Assembly: GCA_023228945.1 (NCBI GenBank)
Contig: JALOAI010000020.1
Location: 1 to 64,000, forward strand
Direction of reading: 5' to 3'
Length of the DNA stretch: 64,000 bases
DNA from: Pigmentiphaga sp.
GTDB taxonomy: Bacteria > Pseudomonadota > Gammaproteobacteria > Burkholderiales > Burkholderiaceae_B
This document shows, in pieces, positions 29,877 through 40,728 of the stretch (the first letter of the stretch is position 1; each line of letters opens with the position of its first letter). The notes beneath the pieces were generated by a model that worked only from the letters and a program-made list of their open reading frames with translations, made no database searches and was not told where the DNA came from. The translations under genes were made by a program, and so were the position numbers.

Positions 29877-31029
29877 CGGCATTCGGGTTCTGGACCTCGG
29901 CAGCTTCATCACGGCTCCCCTGGCGGGGATGCTGCTGGGGGAACTGGGAGCGGACGTCATCAAGGTGGAGAAGCCGGGCGAGGGCGACCCTTTCCGGGCC
30001 TTCAAGGGCGGTCATTACAGCCCCCAATACCAGGCGCACAATCGCAATAAGCGCAGCCTGACCCTCGATGTTTCCCAGCCCGACGGGCGTAGCATCTTCG
30101 ACCAGCTCGTGGCCACGGCCGACGTGGTGCTGCTGAACATGCGTCCCGGCGTGGAGGCCCGGCTGGGTCTGGATTACGAGCGCCTGCGCGGCCTCAATCC
30201 CGGCCTGGTGTATTGCGCCATTACCGGTTTCGGCGCCAGCGGCCCCTATGCCGGGCGCCCCGCCTACGATAACGTCGGCCAGGCCGTGTCGGGCTGGCTT
30301 TCGCTGTTTCACGAAGGCCGCGATCCCCGCGTTGCCGGGCCGGCCATCTCCGACGCCCTGGCGGGCATGCATGCCTGCATCGGCATCCTCGGCGCCCTGG
30401 TCGAACGCAGCCGCACGCAACGGGGCCGCAAGGTGGAGGTCAGCATGCTGGAAGCCATGATCGCCACTCTCACCGAACCCCTGGGCAGCTTCATGGCCGC
30501 CGGACAATCGCCCGGGCTGCATGGCCGGGCGGCCACGTCGCAATCCTTTGTCGTGACCTGCCGCGATGGCCTGCGGCTGGGGCTGCATCTCTCATCGCCC
30601 CGGAAGTTCTGGCAAGGCCTGCTCCAGGCTCTGGAGGCGCCCGAGCTGGACACCGAGTTTCCCGATCGGCAAGCCCGCATCGCCGGCTACGACACCTTGT
30701 GCGAGCGGCTGGCCGAGCGCTTTGCGCAGCGCGATCGGGCCGAGTGGGAGCCGCGGCTGGCGGCGCACGATGTGCCGTTTGCGCCCGAGAACCAACTGGC
30801 GGACCTGCCGCAGGACCCGCAAGTGCGCCATCTGAACCTGTTCTACCAAATGCAGCACCCGCGCTACGGCACGCTCACCGCCGCGCGCCGCGCGCTGCGC
30901 TACGACGGAAACAACGATAGCAACTTCCTGCCGCCGCCCGGCCTGGGCGAGCACACCGACGCCATCCTGGCCGAGCTTGGCCTGGACGACGAAACCCTCT
31001 CGGCGCTGCGCAGGCAGCAGCTGATCTAA
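29863..31029 (+). CDS. Family III CoA-transferase (CaiB/BaiF)
   Basis: 388 residues, normal family length. It opens LDGIRVLDLGSFITAP and LGADVIKVEKPGEGDP; the catalytic Asp is in AYDNVGQAVSG. Moves CoA between acyl-CoA and a free acid, giving the CoA ester that the following dehydrogenases need. Overlaps the preceding gene by 14 bases and lies 12 bases before the first acyl-CoA dehydrogenase, so it is in the middle of an operon. Confidence 0.93.
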   Translation: MRILDGIRVLDLGSFITAPLAGMLLGELGADVIKVEKPGEGDPFRAFKGGHYSPQYQAHNRNKRSLTLDVSQPDGRSIFDQLVATADVVLLNMRPGVEARLGLDYERLRGLNPGLVYCAITGFGASGPYAGRPAYDNVGQAVSGWLSLFHEGRDPRVAGPAISDALAGMHACIGILGALVERSRTQRGRKVEVSMLEAMIATLTEPLGSFMAAGQSPGLHGRAATSQSFVVTCRDGLRLGLHLSSPRKFWQGLLQALEAPELDTEFPDRQARIAGYDTLCERLAERFAQRDRAEWEPRLAAHDVPFAPENQLADLPQDPQVRHLNLFYQMQHPRYGTLTAARRALRYDGNNDSNFLPPPGLGEHTDAILAELGLDDETLSALRRQQLI

Positions 31030-31041
31030 CGCGGAGCGACG

Positions 31042-32214
31042 ATGGATTTCCGGATACCCGACGAACTGCAGATGTTGCGGCTATCGGCGCGTCGCTTCGT
31101 GAACGAGGAGCTGCTACCGCTGGAGCCGGAGTACGCCAACCAGCCCGATATCCCGGACGACTTGCGGACCCGCCTGCAGGCCCGGGCCCGCGAGCTCGGT
31201 TTCTGGGCTTTCGATCTACCCGAGTCGGTGGGCGGCGGCGGCGTGGGCGTGCTCGGCATGTGCCTGGTCATGGAAGAACTGTCGCGCTGCAACGTACCAT
31301 CATTCCGGGCGCCCACGGTGTTTACGCCGTATCTAGGCCCCGTCCTGTTCCATTGCGAGGGCGAACAGCGTGAAAAATACCTCATGCCCATCATCCGCGG
31401 CGAAAAGCGCACCTGTTTCGCGCTCACCGAGCCCGGCGGCGGCTCCGACCCGTCGGGCATGACCACCACGGCGCGCGTCACGCCCGGCGGGTTTCGGCTG
31501 AACGGCCGCAAGATTTTCATCACCGGCGCCGACAAGGCCCACTTCGTCCAGGTCTTCGCCCGCACCCTGGATCGCGGCGAGGACCTCGGCATCAGTTGCT
31601 TTCTGGTCGAACGCGGCACCCCCGGCTTCAGCCTGGGGCAAGCGTTCGAGCTCATGTCGCCGGATCGCCCCTGGGAGCTGGTATTCGACGACGTCGACAT
31701 TCCGCGCGAACAATGCGTGGGCCGTATCGGCCAAGGCTGGGAGCTGGCGCGCGAGTTCCTCGACATGGGCCGCCTGATCCATGGTCCCAAGGCGGTGGGA
31801 CGCGCCCAGCGCGCGCTCGAGATGGCGGCGGAACACGCCAAAAGCCGAAGCACTTTCGGCAGCCCGCTGGCGGAACGTCAGGCGATTCAGTGGATGCTGG
31901 CCGACTCGGCCGTGGAACTGCACGCGGCTCGGCTGATGACGTACCACGCCGCCTGGAAAGCCGACCAGGGCCAGAGCTATCACGTCGAGGCCTCGGCGGT
32001 AAAGCTGTATGCCGACGAGATGCTGGTGCGCGTCATCGATCGCGCCCTGCAGATCCACGGCGGCCTGGGGCTGTCGCGCGAGCTGCCGCTGGAGCTGATG
32101 TTCCGCGACGCGCGCAGCCGCACCATCACCGAAGGCTCCTCCGAAATGCAGCGTCTGATCCTGGCCCGCGACGTTCTTGCCCATCCCGAACGCGTCGATC
32201 GTTTTGCCCCTTGA
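31042..32214 (+). CDS. Acyl-CoA dehydrogenase (first of two)
   Basis: 390 residues. FAD-dependent alpha,beta-dehydrogenation of an acyl-CoA. Signatures: FALTEPGGGSDPSG (flavin-contact loop), NGRKIFITGADKA, AFGRPL-like STFGSPLAERQAIQ, and the C-terminal IHGGLGLSRELPLE with the ITEGSSEMQR loop that carries the Glu position. It needs an electron-transfer flavoprotein, not encoded here. The second dehydrogenase follows after 38 bases. Confidence 0.93.
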   Translation: MDFRIPDELQMLRLSARRFVNEELLPLEPEYANQPDIPDDLRTRLQARARELGFWAFDLPESVGGGGVGVLGMCLVMEELSRCNVPSFRAPTVFTPYLGPVLFHCEGEQREKYLMPIIRGEKRTCFALTEPGGGSDPSGMTTTARVTPGGFRLNGRKIFITGADKAHFVQVFARTLDRGEDLGISCFLVERGTPGFSLGQAFELMSPDRPWELVFDDVDIPREQCVGRIGQGWELAREFLDMGRLIHGPKAVGRAQRALEMAAEHAKSRSTFGSPLAERQAIQWMLADSAVELHAARLMTYHAAWKADQGQSYHVEASAVKLYADEMLVRVIDRALQIHGGLGLSRELPLELMFRDARSRTITEGSSEMQRLILARDVLAHPERVDRFAP

Positions 32215-32252
32215 GTTCGCTTTCTATTCTTCCGCCTTCCGGATATTCCACG

Positions 32253-33410
32253 ATGCGAGATTTCGGCCTTACCTCTGAGCAGATCCTGATGCGCGACACC
32301 GTGCGCAAGCTCGCCCGCGAGCGCTTCGAGCCCGGGGCGGCCGCCGCCGATCGCGACCGCCGCCCTCCCCTCGAGAACCTTCGCCTGTTGGCCGAATACG
32401 GCTATACCGGCATGTCGATTCCCGAAGCCGATGGCGGCCTCGGCCTGGGACTGTTCGACCTGGTATTGATGGTGGAAGAGCTCGCGCGCGCCTGCGCCAA
32501 CACCGCCATGTTGTATTCCCTGACCGACGGCGCGCCCACCCGCGCCATCGTGCGCCTGGGCACGCCCGCGCTCAGGGCGCAATGGCTGCCCCGGCTGGCC
32601 CGGGCCGAACGCCTGGTGGCCTGGAGCATGTCGGAGCCCGATGCGGGCTCGGATATCGGCAACGTCAAGACCCGCGCCGTGGCCGACGGCGACCACTATG
32701 TCGTGAACGGCGCGAAGCTGTGGTGCTCCGGCGCCCAGGTTGCCGACGCCTACCTCGTTCTGGTTCGCTTGAACGACGATCCGGGATTGAAAGGCGTTGG
32801 CGCCATCCTGGTCGACCGCGATACGCCGGGCTTTGCCGTGGGGCGTCATCTGGAGCTGTTGGGCCTGCGCGGAACCGGCATGGCCGAGCTGGTTTTCCAG
32901 GACTGCCGCATTCCCGCGGATCGGTTGTTCTTGCCCGCCGGCCGCATGCGCGAACTGCTGGGGGTGCTGGACGCCGACCGGATCTCCGGCAATCCGCCCA
33001 TCTGCCTGGGCGTGGCCCAGGCTTCGTTCGAACGCATCGTGCAGCACGTCCGGGACCGCAAGCAGTTCGGCAAACCTCTGGCCGAGCAGCAAGGCGTGCA
33101 ATGGAAGCTGGCCGATATGGCCATCGATCTCGAAGCGGCCCGGGCGCTGTTGTATCGCGCCGCCGCGCGGGTGGACGCCGGCCAGGCCAGCATCGTCGAC
33201 ACCTCGATCACGAAAACCTATGTCAACCAGATGGCGGTACGCGTCACCAACGAGGCGATGCAACTGGCGGGGGCCTACGGCCTGGCCGAAGAATATCCCT
33301 ACGAACGCCATTTTCGCGACGTTCGAGGCATGTCGGTGGGCTACGGCACCACCGAGATCCATCGCAATTCGATCGCCCGCGAGATTCTGTCCGGCCGCTA
33401 TGCCGTTTGA
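32253..33410 (+). CDS. Acyl-CoA dehydrogenase (second of two)
   Basis: 385 residues starting at ATG of MRDFGLTSEQ (the longer frame to 31596 overlaps the previous gene and is spurious). Motifs are WSMSEPDAGSDIGN, VNGAKLWCSGAQVA, KQFGKPLAEQQGVQ, AYGLAEEYPYER and GYGTTEIHRNSIAR, with the catalytic Glu in TTEIH. It resembles short/branched-chain or isovaleryl-type dehydrogenases more than its neighbour does. The two enzymes are clearly diverged, so they may form a heteromer or act on successive steps. Confidence 0.93.
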   Translation: MRDFGLTSEQILMRDTVRKLARERFEPGAAAADRDRRPPLENLRLLAEYGYTGMSIPEADGGLGLGLFDLVLMVEELARACANTAMLYSLTDGAPTRAIVRLGTPALRAQWLPRLARAERLVAWSMSEPDAGSDIGNVKTRAVADGDHYVVNGAKLWCSGAQVADAYLVLVRLNDDPGLKGVGAILVDRDTPGFAVGRHLELLGLRGTGMAELVFQDCRIPADRLFLPAGRMRELLGVLDADRISGNPPICLGVAQASFERIVQHVRDRKQFGKPLAEQQGVQWKLADMAIDLEAARALLYRAAARVDAGQASIVDTSITKTYVNQMAVRVTNEAMQLAGAYGLAEEYPYERHFRDVRGMSVGYGTTEIHRNSIAREILSGRYAV

Positions 33411-33447
33411 CTTTCCCGTTACGTCCAACACAGGAGAACGAGTTCCC

Positions 33448-34131
33448 ATGTCCAAGTTCCAAGCGCAGATCGCCGCTCGAGACGGCGGCCGGTTCGGCGC
33501 CTATGTGGCGCAACCCCAGCAGCCCAATGGCCACGCCATGGTGCTGCTGCAAGAGATCTTTGGCGTCACCGGCACGATTCGCAAGGTGGCGGATCATTAT
33601 GCCGAAGCGGGTTATCTGGTGCTGGCGCCCGACCTGTTCTGGCGGCTGGAGCCGGAAATCGAACTCAGCCATTCGCGTGAAGACATCCAGCGCGCCATGA
33701 GCCTGCTGGAGAGATTCGACAGCGACCGCGGGCTGGATGATATCCAGGCCACGGCCGACCATATCCGGGGTCAGCCCGGCTTTGGCGGCAAAGTGATCGT
33801 GGCCGGCCTCTGCATGGGTGGGCGCCTTTCCTATCTGGCCTGCACGCGCCCGGGCTTCGACGCCGGCCTGGCCTTCTACGGTGTGGGCATCGAAGAAAAC
33901 CTGGACCGCGCCGCCGACCTGGCCTGCCCGCTCATGCTCCATTTCGGACGGCAGGACGATTACGTACCGCCCGCAGCCCAGGCGCGGATCGCCGCCGCCC
34001 TGGCGTCACAACCGCGGGCAACCCTGCATTTCTACGAGGGCGCCGGCCACGGCTTCTACACGCGCGGCAAACCCGAAGATATGGCCCTGGCGCATCAGCG
34101 CAGCCTGGCGTTTCTTGAGCAGCAGACATGA
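33448..34131 (+). CDS. Dienelactone hydrolase family protein
   Basis: 227 residues, alpha/beta hydrolase of the DLH size. The Cys nucleophile sits in AGLCMGGRLS, the Asp in GRQDDYVPP and the His in GAGHGFYTRGK. LLQEIFGVTG near residue 37 holds the conserved Glu. It hydrolyses dienelactones or related esters and thioesters. CAGGAGAA precedes the ATG. Its stop overlaps the next gene by ATGA. Presence in a CoA pathway hints at a cyclic or aromatic-derived substrate. Confidence 0.93.
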   Translation: MSKFQAQIAARDGGRFGAYVAQPQQPNGHAMVLLQEIFGVTGTIRKVADHYAEAGYLVLAPDLFWRLEPEIELSHSREDIQRAMSLLERFDSDRGLDDIQATADHIRGQPGFGGKVIVAGLCMGGRLSYLACTRPGFDAGLAFYGVGIEENLDRAADLACPLMLHFGRQDDYVPPAAQARIAAALASQPRATLHFYEGAGHGFYTRGKPEDMALAHQRSLAFLEQQT

Positions 34132-34672
34132 GTGGGCGGGGCCGTTCCAAGCACGAATCCTCCCTCGGGGAGGAAGTCGCGCAGCCACCGGAGGGCAGTC
34201 CGGTGAACGTTCCCATGCGAGCGCCCGCCAGGCGTTTCGACGAACTGGTGGTCGGCATGCGGGGCCGCAGCCCGGGGAGAACGCTGAACGATGGCGACCT
34301 CACGTTCTCCTGCATGCTCAGCGGCGGCTGGCACCCGATCCATGCCGACGCCGAGTACGCCCGCGGCACCGATCTGGGCCAGCGCATCCTGCATGGTAGT
34401 TACTGCGTGCTGCTGGCCACGGGGCTGGCGGCCGACCTGCCGGACCTGGGCGGCGCCGTGATCACCGACCTGGGGCTGCGCGACTGGCGCTATCGGGCCC
34501 CCGTTTTCGTGGGCGACACCCTCTACGCCGAAGTCGAGATCACGAAATTGCGCGTCAGCCGCGACCCCGGCCGCGGCATCCTGGAACGCCGCATCCAACT
34601 GGTCAAGGCCGACGGCGAACTTGCCCAGGAGGGCATCTCGATACTGCTGGTACGCCGCACGGGAGAAGCCCC

Positions 34673-34676
<4 letters not shown>
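34128..34676 (+). CDS. MaoC-type hotdog-fold hydratase
   Basis: Up to 182 residues. The (R)-hydratase motif is GGWHPIHADAEYARG, with the catalytic Asp and His of the hydratase-2 pattern, and LGQRILHGSYCV follows. It hydrates an enoyl-CoA, fitting after the acyl-CoA dehydrogenases. The ATG at 34128 overlaps the previous stop (ATGA), but the first 29 residues are not family-like, so a start at MRAPARRF (34215) is possible. Its own stop overlaps the acyl-CoA ligase start (ATGA). Confidence 0.88.
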
Positions 34677-36253
<1,577 letters not shown>

Positions 36254-36280
36254 TCCCGCCATACCTCGAGGAGACATCCC

Positions 36281-37261
36281 ATGGCATATCCCGATATCGG
36301 CCGGTGGTTTGCCGTCGCGTCCCTGGCGCTGGCCGCGACGAGCGCCGGCGCGCAGGACTTTCCCAACAAACCCGTGCGCGTGGTCATTCCGTTTTCCGCC
36401 GGGGGCCTGACCGACGTGCTGATGCGCGGCCTGGGAGAGTCGCTCTCGAAAAAATGGCAGCAACCTGTGATCGTGGACAACCGGCCCGGCGCCAACACCA
36501 TCATCGGCGCCCAGGCCGTGGCCGGGGCCGAACCCGACGGCTACACCCTGCTGATGGCCAATGATCCCACGCTGTCGTCCAACCAGTACCTGTACAACAA
36601 ACTGCCCTACGACCCGGTGAACGACTTCGTTCCGGTGGCCAATATCGCCATGACGGAACAAGTCCTCGTCGTGCCCGGCAATTCGCCCTACAACACGCTG
36701 GAGGAATTCCTGCGGGCCGCGCGCGCCAACCCCGGCAAGCTCGATTACGGCAGCTTCGGCGTCGGCAGCAAGGCGCACCTGGATACCGAGGCGTTTGGCC
36801 GCATGGCCGGGGTCAATTTCAATCACGTACCCTACAAGGGCGTGGCCGACGTTCTGGTGGCCATCCAGGGCGGACAGGTCGACTTCGGCCTCACGGGCGT
36901 ATCGCCCGTGGTGGAACACATCAAGGCCGGCCGCATGAAGGGGCTGGCGATCTCATCGCCCGAACGCCGCCCGCAGATGCCTGGCGTCCCCACGTTCAGG
37001 GAGCAGGGGTTCCCCGACTATGAATCGATTGCCTGGTTCGGGCTGGTCGCCCCCAAAGGAACCCCGGACGCCGTGGTGAACAAAATCGCCGCGGATGTGC
37101 TGGAGGCCGCCTCGCAGCCCGAGCTGCAGCAGCGCTACATCACGGGAGTGGGCTTGGTGTTCGCCGATCAGGGCCCCGCCGAATTTGCCGCTTTCCTGGA
37201 AAAAGACCGACGGAAGTATGCCGAGAAGATCCAGGCCGCGGGGGTGAAGCTGGATTACTGA
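36281..37261 (+). CDS. Bug family periplasmic receptor
   Basis: 326 residues with a Sec signal (LALAATSAGAQ), then FPNKPVRVVIPFSAGG, VDNRPGANTIIG, EPDGYTLLMA, HVPYKGVADVLV and LVAPKGTPDAVV. Last gene of the CoA operon, 27 bases after the acyl-CoA ligase with GAGGAG upstream, so uptake of the growth substrate is co-transcribed with its catabolism. Its end overlaps the convergent LysR gene by seven bases. Confidence 0.93.
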   Translation: MAYPDIGRWFAVASLALAATSAGAQDFPNKPVRVVIPFSAGGLTDVLMRGLGESLSKKWQQPVIVDNRPGANTIIGAQAVAGAEPDGYTLLMANDPTLSSNQYLYNKLPYDPVNDFVPVANIAMTEQVLVVPGNSPYNTLEEFLRAARANPGKLDYGSFGVGSKAHLDTEAFGRMAGVNFNHVPYKGVADVLVAIQGGQVDFGLTGVSPVVEHIKAGRMKGLAISSPERRPQMPGVPTFREQGFPDYESIAWFGLVAPKGTPDAVVNKIAADVLEAASQPELQQRYITGVGLVFADQGPAEFAAFLEKDRRKYAEKIQAAGVKLDY

Positions 37262-38205
37262 TCCTCCGCTCGCGGCGGCGGCTCGGGCATGCCGCCAAAG
37301 CTGGCGTGCATCAGTTGCGCCAGCTCGGCCCTGAACCACTGGATGCCGGGCTCATGATGATGGCGAATATGCCAGAACTGCCGCACGTTGGCCCTTGGCA
37401 TCGGGAACGGCAGCGTGAGGATCGCCACTTCGTTCTCCAGCTTCTGCATGCGCAGAACGGTTCGGGGCAGGGTGACCATCAGGTTGCTGGAACTGGCAAT
37501 AATGGCGGTGGCCAGGAAATTGGGCACCGTCAGTACCACTTCGCGCCGCGCGCCCAAGCCTGCCAGGCCTTGCTCCACCATGCTGTCGCCCAGGCTATTG
37601 ACCACCGCCAGATGCGGCATGGCGCAATAGGCCTCCAGGGTAAGGGCTTGCTGCGCCACCGCATGATCCGCCCGCACCACCGCCATGTAGTCGTCCTCGA
37701 ACAGGCGCTGCTGATAAAAACCGGCGCCATTCAGGAACGGAAGATTGCCGATCGCCATATCGATCCGGTCTTCCTCCAGCGCCTTGGCGTATTCCTCGCG
37801 CGACAAGGGCAGCAGATCCAGCCGCACGCCCGGCGCCACCTTTTGCAAATGTTCCATTAACACCGGCAGAACGATCACCTGCGCGATATCGGACATGACG
37901 AGGCGATACCGCCGCTTTGCCACCGCCGGGTTGAACGTTTCGGGCTGCTCCAGCCCCAGCCGCAAGGCGGCCAGGCCGTCCTGCACCGGCTGCGCCAGCC
38001 TCAGGGCCAGGGGCGTGGGCTCCATGCCCAGAGGTGTCCGGACAAATAAGGGATCGTTCCAGGCGCGCCGCAATCTCGTCAGGGCGTTGCTCATGGAGGG
38101 TTGCGACAGCCCCAGGCGGGCGCCTGCCCGAGTGACATTGCGCTCGCGCATCAAGGCCTCGAACACGAGCAAGAGGTTCAGATCGAACCCTCCCATATTC
38201 AACAT
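37255..38205 (-). CDS. LysR family regulator
   Basis: 316 residues from ATG 38205 (AGGG nine bases upstream; a TTG at 38232 also keeps the frame open). The N-terminal winged helix reads FDLNLLLVFEALMRERNVTRAG and LSQPSMSNALTRLR, with the PLFVRTPLGMEPTPLA continuation typical of NodD/NahR-like LysR proteins; the rest is the effector-binding domain. It converges on the CoA operon and diverges from the next Bug receptor (117-base gap with an ACCCG/CGGGT dyad at 38237-38248). Likely regulates one or both. Confidence 0.93.
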   Translation of the reverse strand: MLNMGGFDLNLLLVFEALMRERNVTRAGARLGLSQPSMSNALTRLRRAWNDPLFVRTPLGMEPTPLALRLAQPVQDGLAALRLGLEQPETFNPAVAKRRYRLVMSDIAQVIVLPVLMEHLQKVAPGVRLDLLPLSREEYAKALEEDRIDMAIGNLPFLNGAGFYQQRLFEDDYMAVVRADHAVAQQALTLEAYCAMPHLAVVNSLGDSMVEQGLAGLGARREVVLTVPNFLATAIIASSSNLMVTLPRTVLRMQKLENEVAILTLPFPMPRANVRQFWHIRHHHEPGIQWFRAELAQLMHASFGGMPEPPPRAEDQ

Positions 38206-38322
38206 GGCAATACACCCTATGGCTGATTTCAATTAGACCCGCACGGGTGGCAAATCTATCATGATCCCAGGCACCCGCCCAAGGTTATCCCTCTTGTCCG
38301 CCCGACATCCCAAAGGCCTACC

Positions 38323-39309
38323 ATGCCCCCCTTCACGACTCATCCTATTGTCCGCCCCGTGTTGCTGGTCATGGCCCTGTTTGCCGGCATGGCGGCCACG
38401 CCGGCCTCAGCCGCCTCCAGTTGGCCCGACAAACCCATCAAACTGGTGGTGCCTTATCCTCCCGGAGGCGGCACCGACATCGTGGCGCGCCTCCTGGCCA
38501 CCGAAATGCAAAAATCGCTGGGGCAAGGCGTCGTCGTCGAGAACCGGCCCGGCGGCAGCACTGTGATCGGCACCGCTCATGTGGCCCAGGCCGACCCCGA
38601 TGGCTACACGATCGGCCTCATCACCGACTCCCACGCCATCAATCCGCATACGGTCGAGAAGCTGCCGTACGATTCCGAGAAGGATTTCGTGCCGATCAGC
38701 CAACTGGTTTCGGTTCCTTTCGTGATGGTCACGTCGCGCAAGATCGACGTAAAGTCGGTGCAGGAGCTCGTGACCAAGGCCAAGGCGGCTCCGGGTACGA
38801 TCAATTATGCGTCCATCGGCAATGCCACGCCTCACTCCCTGGCCATGGAATGGTTCAAGGACATGGCCCGGATCGATATGGTGCATATTCCCTATACCGG
38901 CGTGGCGCCCGCGCTGAACGACATCGTCGGCAATCAGGTCGACGTGATGTTCACCGGCACGTCGAGTGGGCTGCCCCACGCCCGCAACGGCAATCTGGAC
39001 GCCATTGCCGTTTCCTCCGCCGAGCGCGCGGCCGTCGCTCCCGACATTCCCACCATCGCCGAATCCGGTTATCCCGACTTCGAATTCATGACGTGGTACG
39101 GCCTCGTCGCTCCCGCGGGCACGCCGGACGCCGTGGTGCAGAAGCTCAGCGAAGCCGTGCACGAAGGCATGCGCCAGCCGGCCGTCACCGAGCGCCTGGC
39201 CTCGCTCGGGGTCGACGTGGCCACTTCGACGCCATCCGAATTTGCGGCCACCATCCGGCAAGCCACCGACCGCTACGCCAAGCTGACGAAGCTCACCAGC
39301 CAGCGCTGA
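38323..39309 (+). CDS. Bug family periplasmic receptor
   Basis: 328 residues. Signal region ends near TPASAAS, followed by WPDKPIKLVVPYPPGGGTD, VENRPGGSTVIG, DPDGYTIGLI, HIPYTGVAPALNDI and LVAPAGTPDAVV. It stands alone between a divergent LysR gene and the convergent hisC-like gene (61-base gap containing only a short GCGGG/CCCGC hairpin). As an orphan receptor it may feed a TctAB membrane pair elsewhere in the genome, or act as a sensor. Confidence 0.92.
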   Translation: MPPFTTHPIVRPVLLVMALFAGMAATPASAASSWPDKPIKLVVPYPPGGGTDIVARLLATEMQKSLGQGVVVENRPGGSTVIGTAHVAQADPDGYTIGLITDSHAINPHTVEKLPYDSEKDFVPISQLVSVPFVMVTSRKIDVKSVQELVTKAKAAPGTINYASIGNATPHSLAMEWFKDMARIDMVHIPYTGVAPALNDIVGNQVDVMFTGTSSGLPHARNGNLDAIAVSSAERAAVAPDIPTIAESGYPDFEFMTWYGLVAPAGTPDAVVQKLSEAVHEGMRQPAVTERLASLGVDVATSTPSEFAATIRQATDRYAKLTKLTSQR

Positions 39310-39370
39310 CACCCCTTTGGCGGGCGCTTTCCCGCGACTCGCCCTGAAGCGTATGGCGCCAGCCTCGCCG

Positions 39371-40477
39371 CTAACGCGCCTTCGCCACCGCCGGCTCCAT
39401 GGCCCGCAACAGCCGTCTGGACTCCTCAGGCGTGCCGATGCTGATGCGCAACCACGTGGGCAGGCCGTAGTTGCCCACCGGGCGCACGATCAGGGCTTGC
39501 TCCTGGAGCCGGCGCGCGCAGGTCTGGCCGTCGCCCACCTCCGCCATGAGAAAGTTGGTGGCGGACGGCAGCACCCGCAAGCCCAGCGCCTCCAGCCCGG
39601 CGCGCAGAAGTTGGCCGGCCTCGCGATTGTTGGCCAGCGTGCGCTCCAGGAACGGCTGGTCTTCCAGCGCGGCCTCCGCCGCGGCCTGAGCCAGGGTGGT
39701 GACGGTGAACGGCGAACGCACCCGGCGCAGCATGTCGGCAAGGCCGGGCTGAGCGATGGCGTAACCCACGCGCAGCCCGGCCAGGCCGTAGGCCTTGGAA
39801 AAGGTGCGGGTCACCACCAGGTTGGGATATTGCCGCACCCAGGCCATGGCGTCGGTTTGCGAGGCATCCGGCAGGAACTCGACATAGGCTTCGTCGAGCA
39901 GGACGACGACGTGCGGCGGCACCAGCGTGAGGAACTCCGCCAATTCGCCCGGCTCCAGCCAGGTGCCGGTGGGGTTGCCCGGATTGGCGATGTACACCAG
40001 CGACGGCTGCCGGGACAAACCCTCCCGCATCCCGGCGAGATCGACGCGCAACTCGGGTTCGTCGATGGCGATGCCGGTGGCTCCCGCTTTCTGCACGGCA
40101 TTGACGAACGCCTGGAAGGCGTAGCGCGGATAGAGCGCCTTGCGGCCCTGGGACAGCATGGAACTCGCCACCAGGCCGAGCAGGCTTTCGGAACCGGCGC
40201 CGACTACGATCCACTCCGCCGGTACGCCATGCCGTTCGGCCAGCGCGCCGACCAGCGGTACGCAATCGGTATCCGGATAGCGCGAGAAATCGATGGCGGC
40301 CTCTACCATCGCACGCAACGCCCGGGGGCTGGGGCCGAGCGGATTCTCATTGGACGCCAGCTTGGCGATGCGCCCGGGTTCGATGGCCAGTTGCCTGGCG
40401 AGGACTTCGATCGGCAGGCCCGGCACATAAGGCCTCAAGGCCGCGATATGGGGAGGAAACACAGGGACATCTTGCAT
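39371..40477 (-). CDS. hisC: Histidinol-phosphate aminotransferase-type PLP enzyme
   Basis: 368 residues from the ATG of MQDVPVF (40477); the open frame to 40705 is not family-like. Class I/II aminotransferase: LASNENPLGPSP, VVGAGSESLL, NPGNPTGTW, DEAYVEF and the PLP-lysine in TRTFSKAYGLAGLR, ending RISIGTPEESRRLL. HisC converts imidazole-acetol phosphate to histidinol phosphate, and the same family also transaminates aromatic amino acids. No other his genes are near, so it may be the aromatic-acting paralogue. Divergent from a LysR gene. Confidence 0.88.
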   Translation of the reverse strand: MQDVPVFPPHIAALRPYVPGLPIEVLARQLAIEPGRIAKLASNENPLGPSPRALRAMVEAAIDFSRYPDTDCVPLVGALAERHGVPAEWIVVGAGSESLLGLVASSMLSQGRKALYPRYAFQAFVNAVQKAGATGIAIDEPELRVDLAGMREGLSRQPSLVYIANPGNPTGTWLEPGELAEFLTLVPPHVVVLLDEAYVEFLPDASQTDAMAWVRQYPNLVVTRTFSKAYGLAGLRVGYAIAQPGLADMLRRVRSPFTVTTLAQAAAEAALEDQPFLERTLANNREAGQLLRAGLEALGLRVLPSATNFLMAEVGDGQTCARRLQEQALIVRPVGNYGLPTWLRISIGTPEESRRLLRAMEPAVAKAR

Positions 40478-40635
40478 GGCGGGGAATTCATGGCGAACGA
40501 AGAAAGGACCGGCGGTCCGCGGGGTCTCCGGGGTGGCCGGCATGGCGTGGCCGTCGAGGGCAACGCCATATTCGGCCACCCGGCCAGCGCCGCCAAGAGC
40601 GAGATCCTGTTCGCGATTCCGTTTTGTAATCGCCG

Positions 40636-40654
40636 GCAGGCCGAGAGGGCCTGC
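40636..40654. promoter_or_regulatory. Inverted repeat between hisC-like gene and LysR
   Basis: GCAGGCC-GAGAG-GGCCTGC, a perfect 7-bp dyad in the 251-base divergent gap (40478-40728), just upstream of the candidate LysR promoter. It could be an operator or a leader hairpin for the minus-strand transcript. Confidence 0.35.
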
Positions 40655-40676
40655 AAACCCGGTCGAGCGCTCGGGA

Positions 40677-40705
40677 TTGAGCACGCGCGACCCCGCTTGT
40701 ATCAT
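40677..40705 (+). promoter_or_regulatory. Candidate sigma-70 promoter of the LysR gene
   Basis: TTGAGC and TATCAT separated by 17 bases, 24 bases before the ATG at 40729. Four and five matches respectively to the consensus hexamers. Confidence 0.5.
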
Positions 40706-40728
40706 GGGCGCTCCCAGGAATACCGCCT

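Noticed and set aside
31980..33455. Minus-strand open frame of 491 codons opposite the second acyl-CoA dehydrogenase
   Set aside because: No motif, antisense to a clear dehydrogenase.
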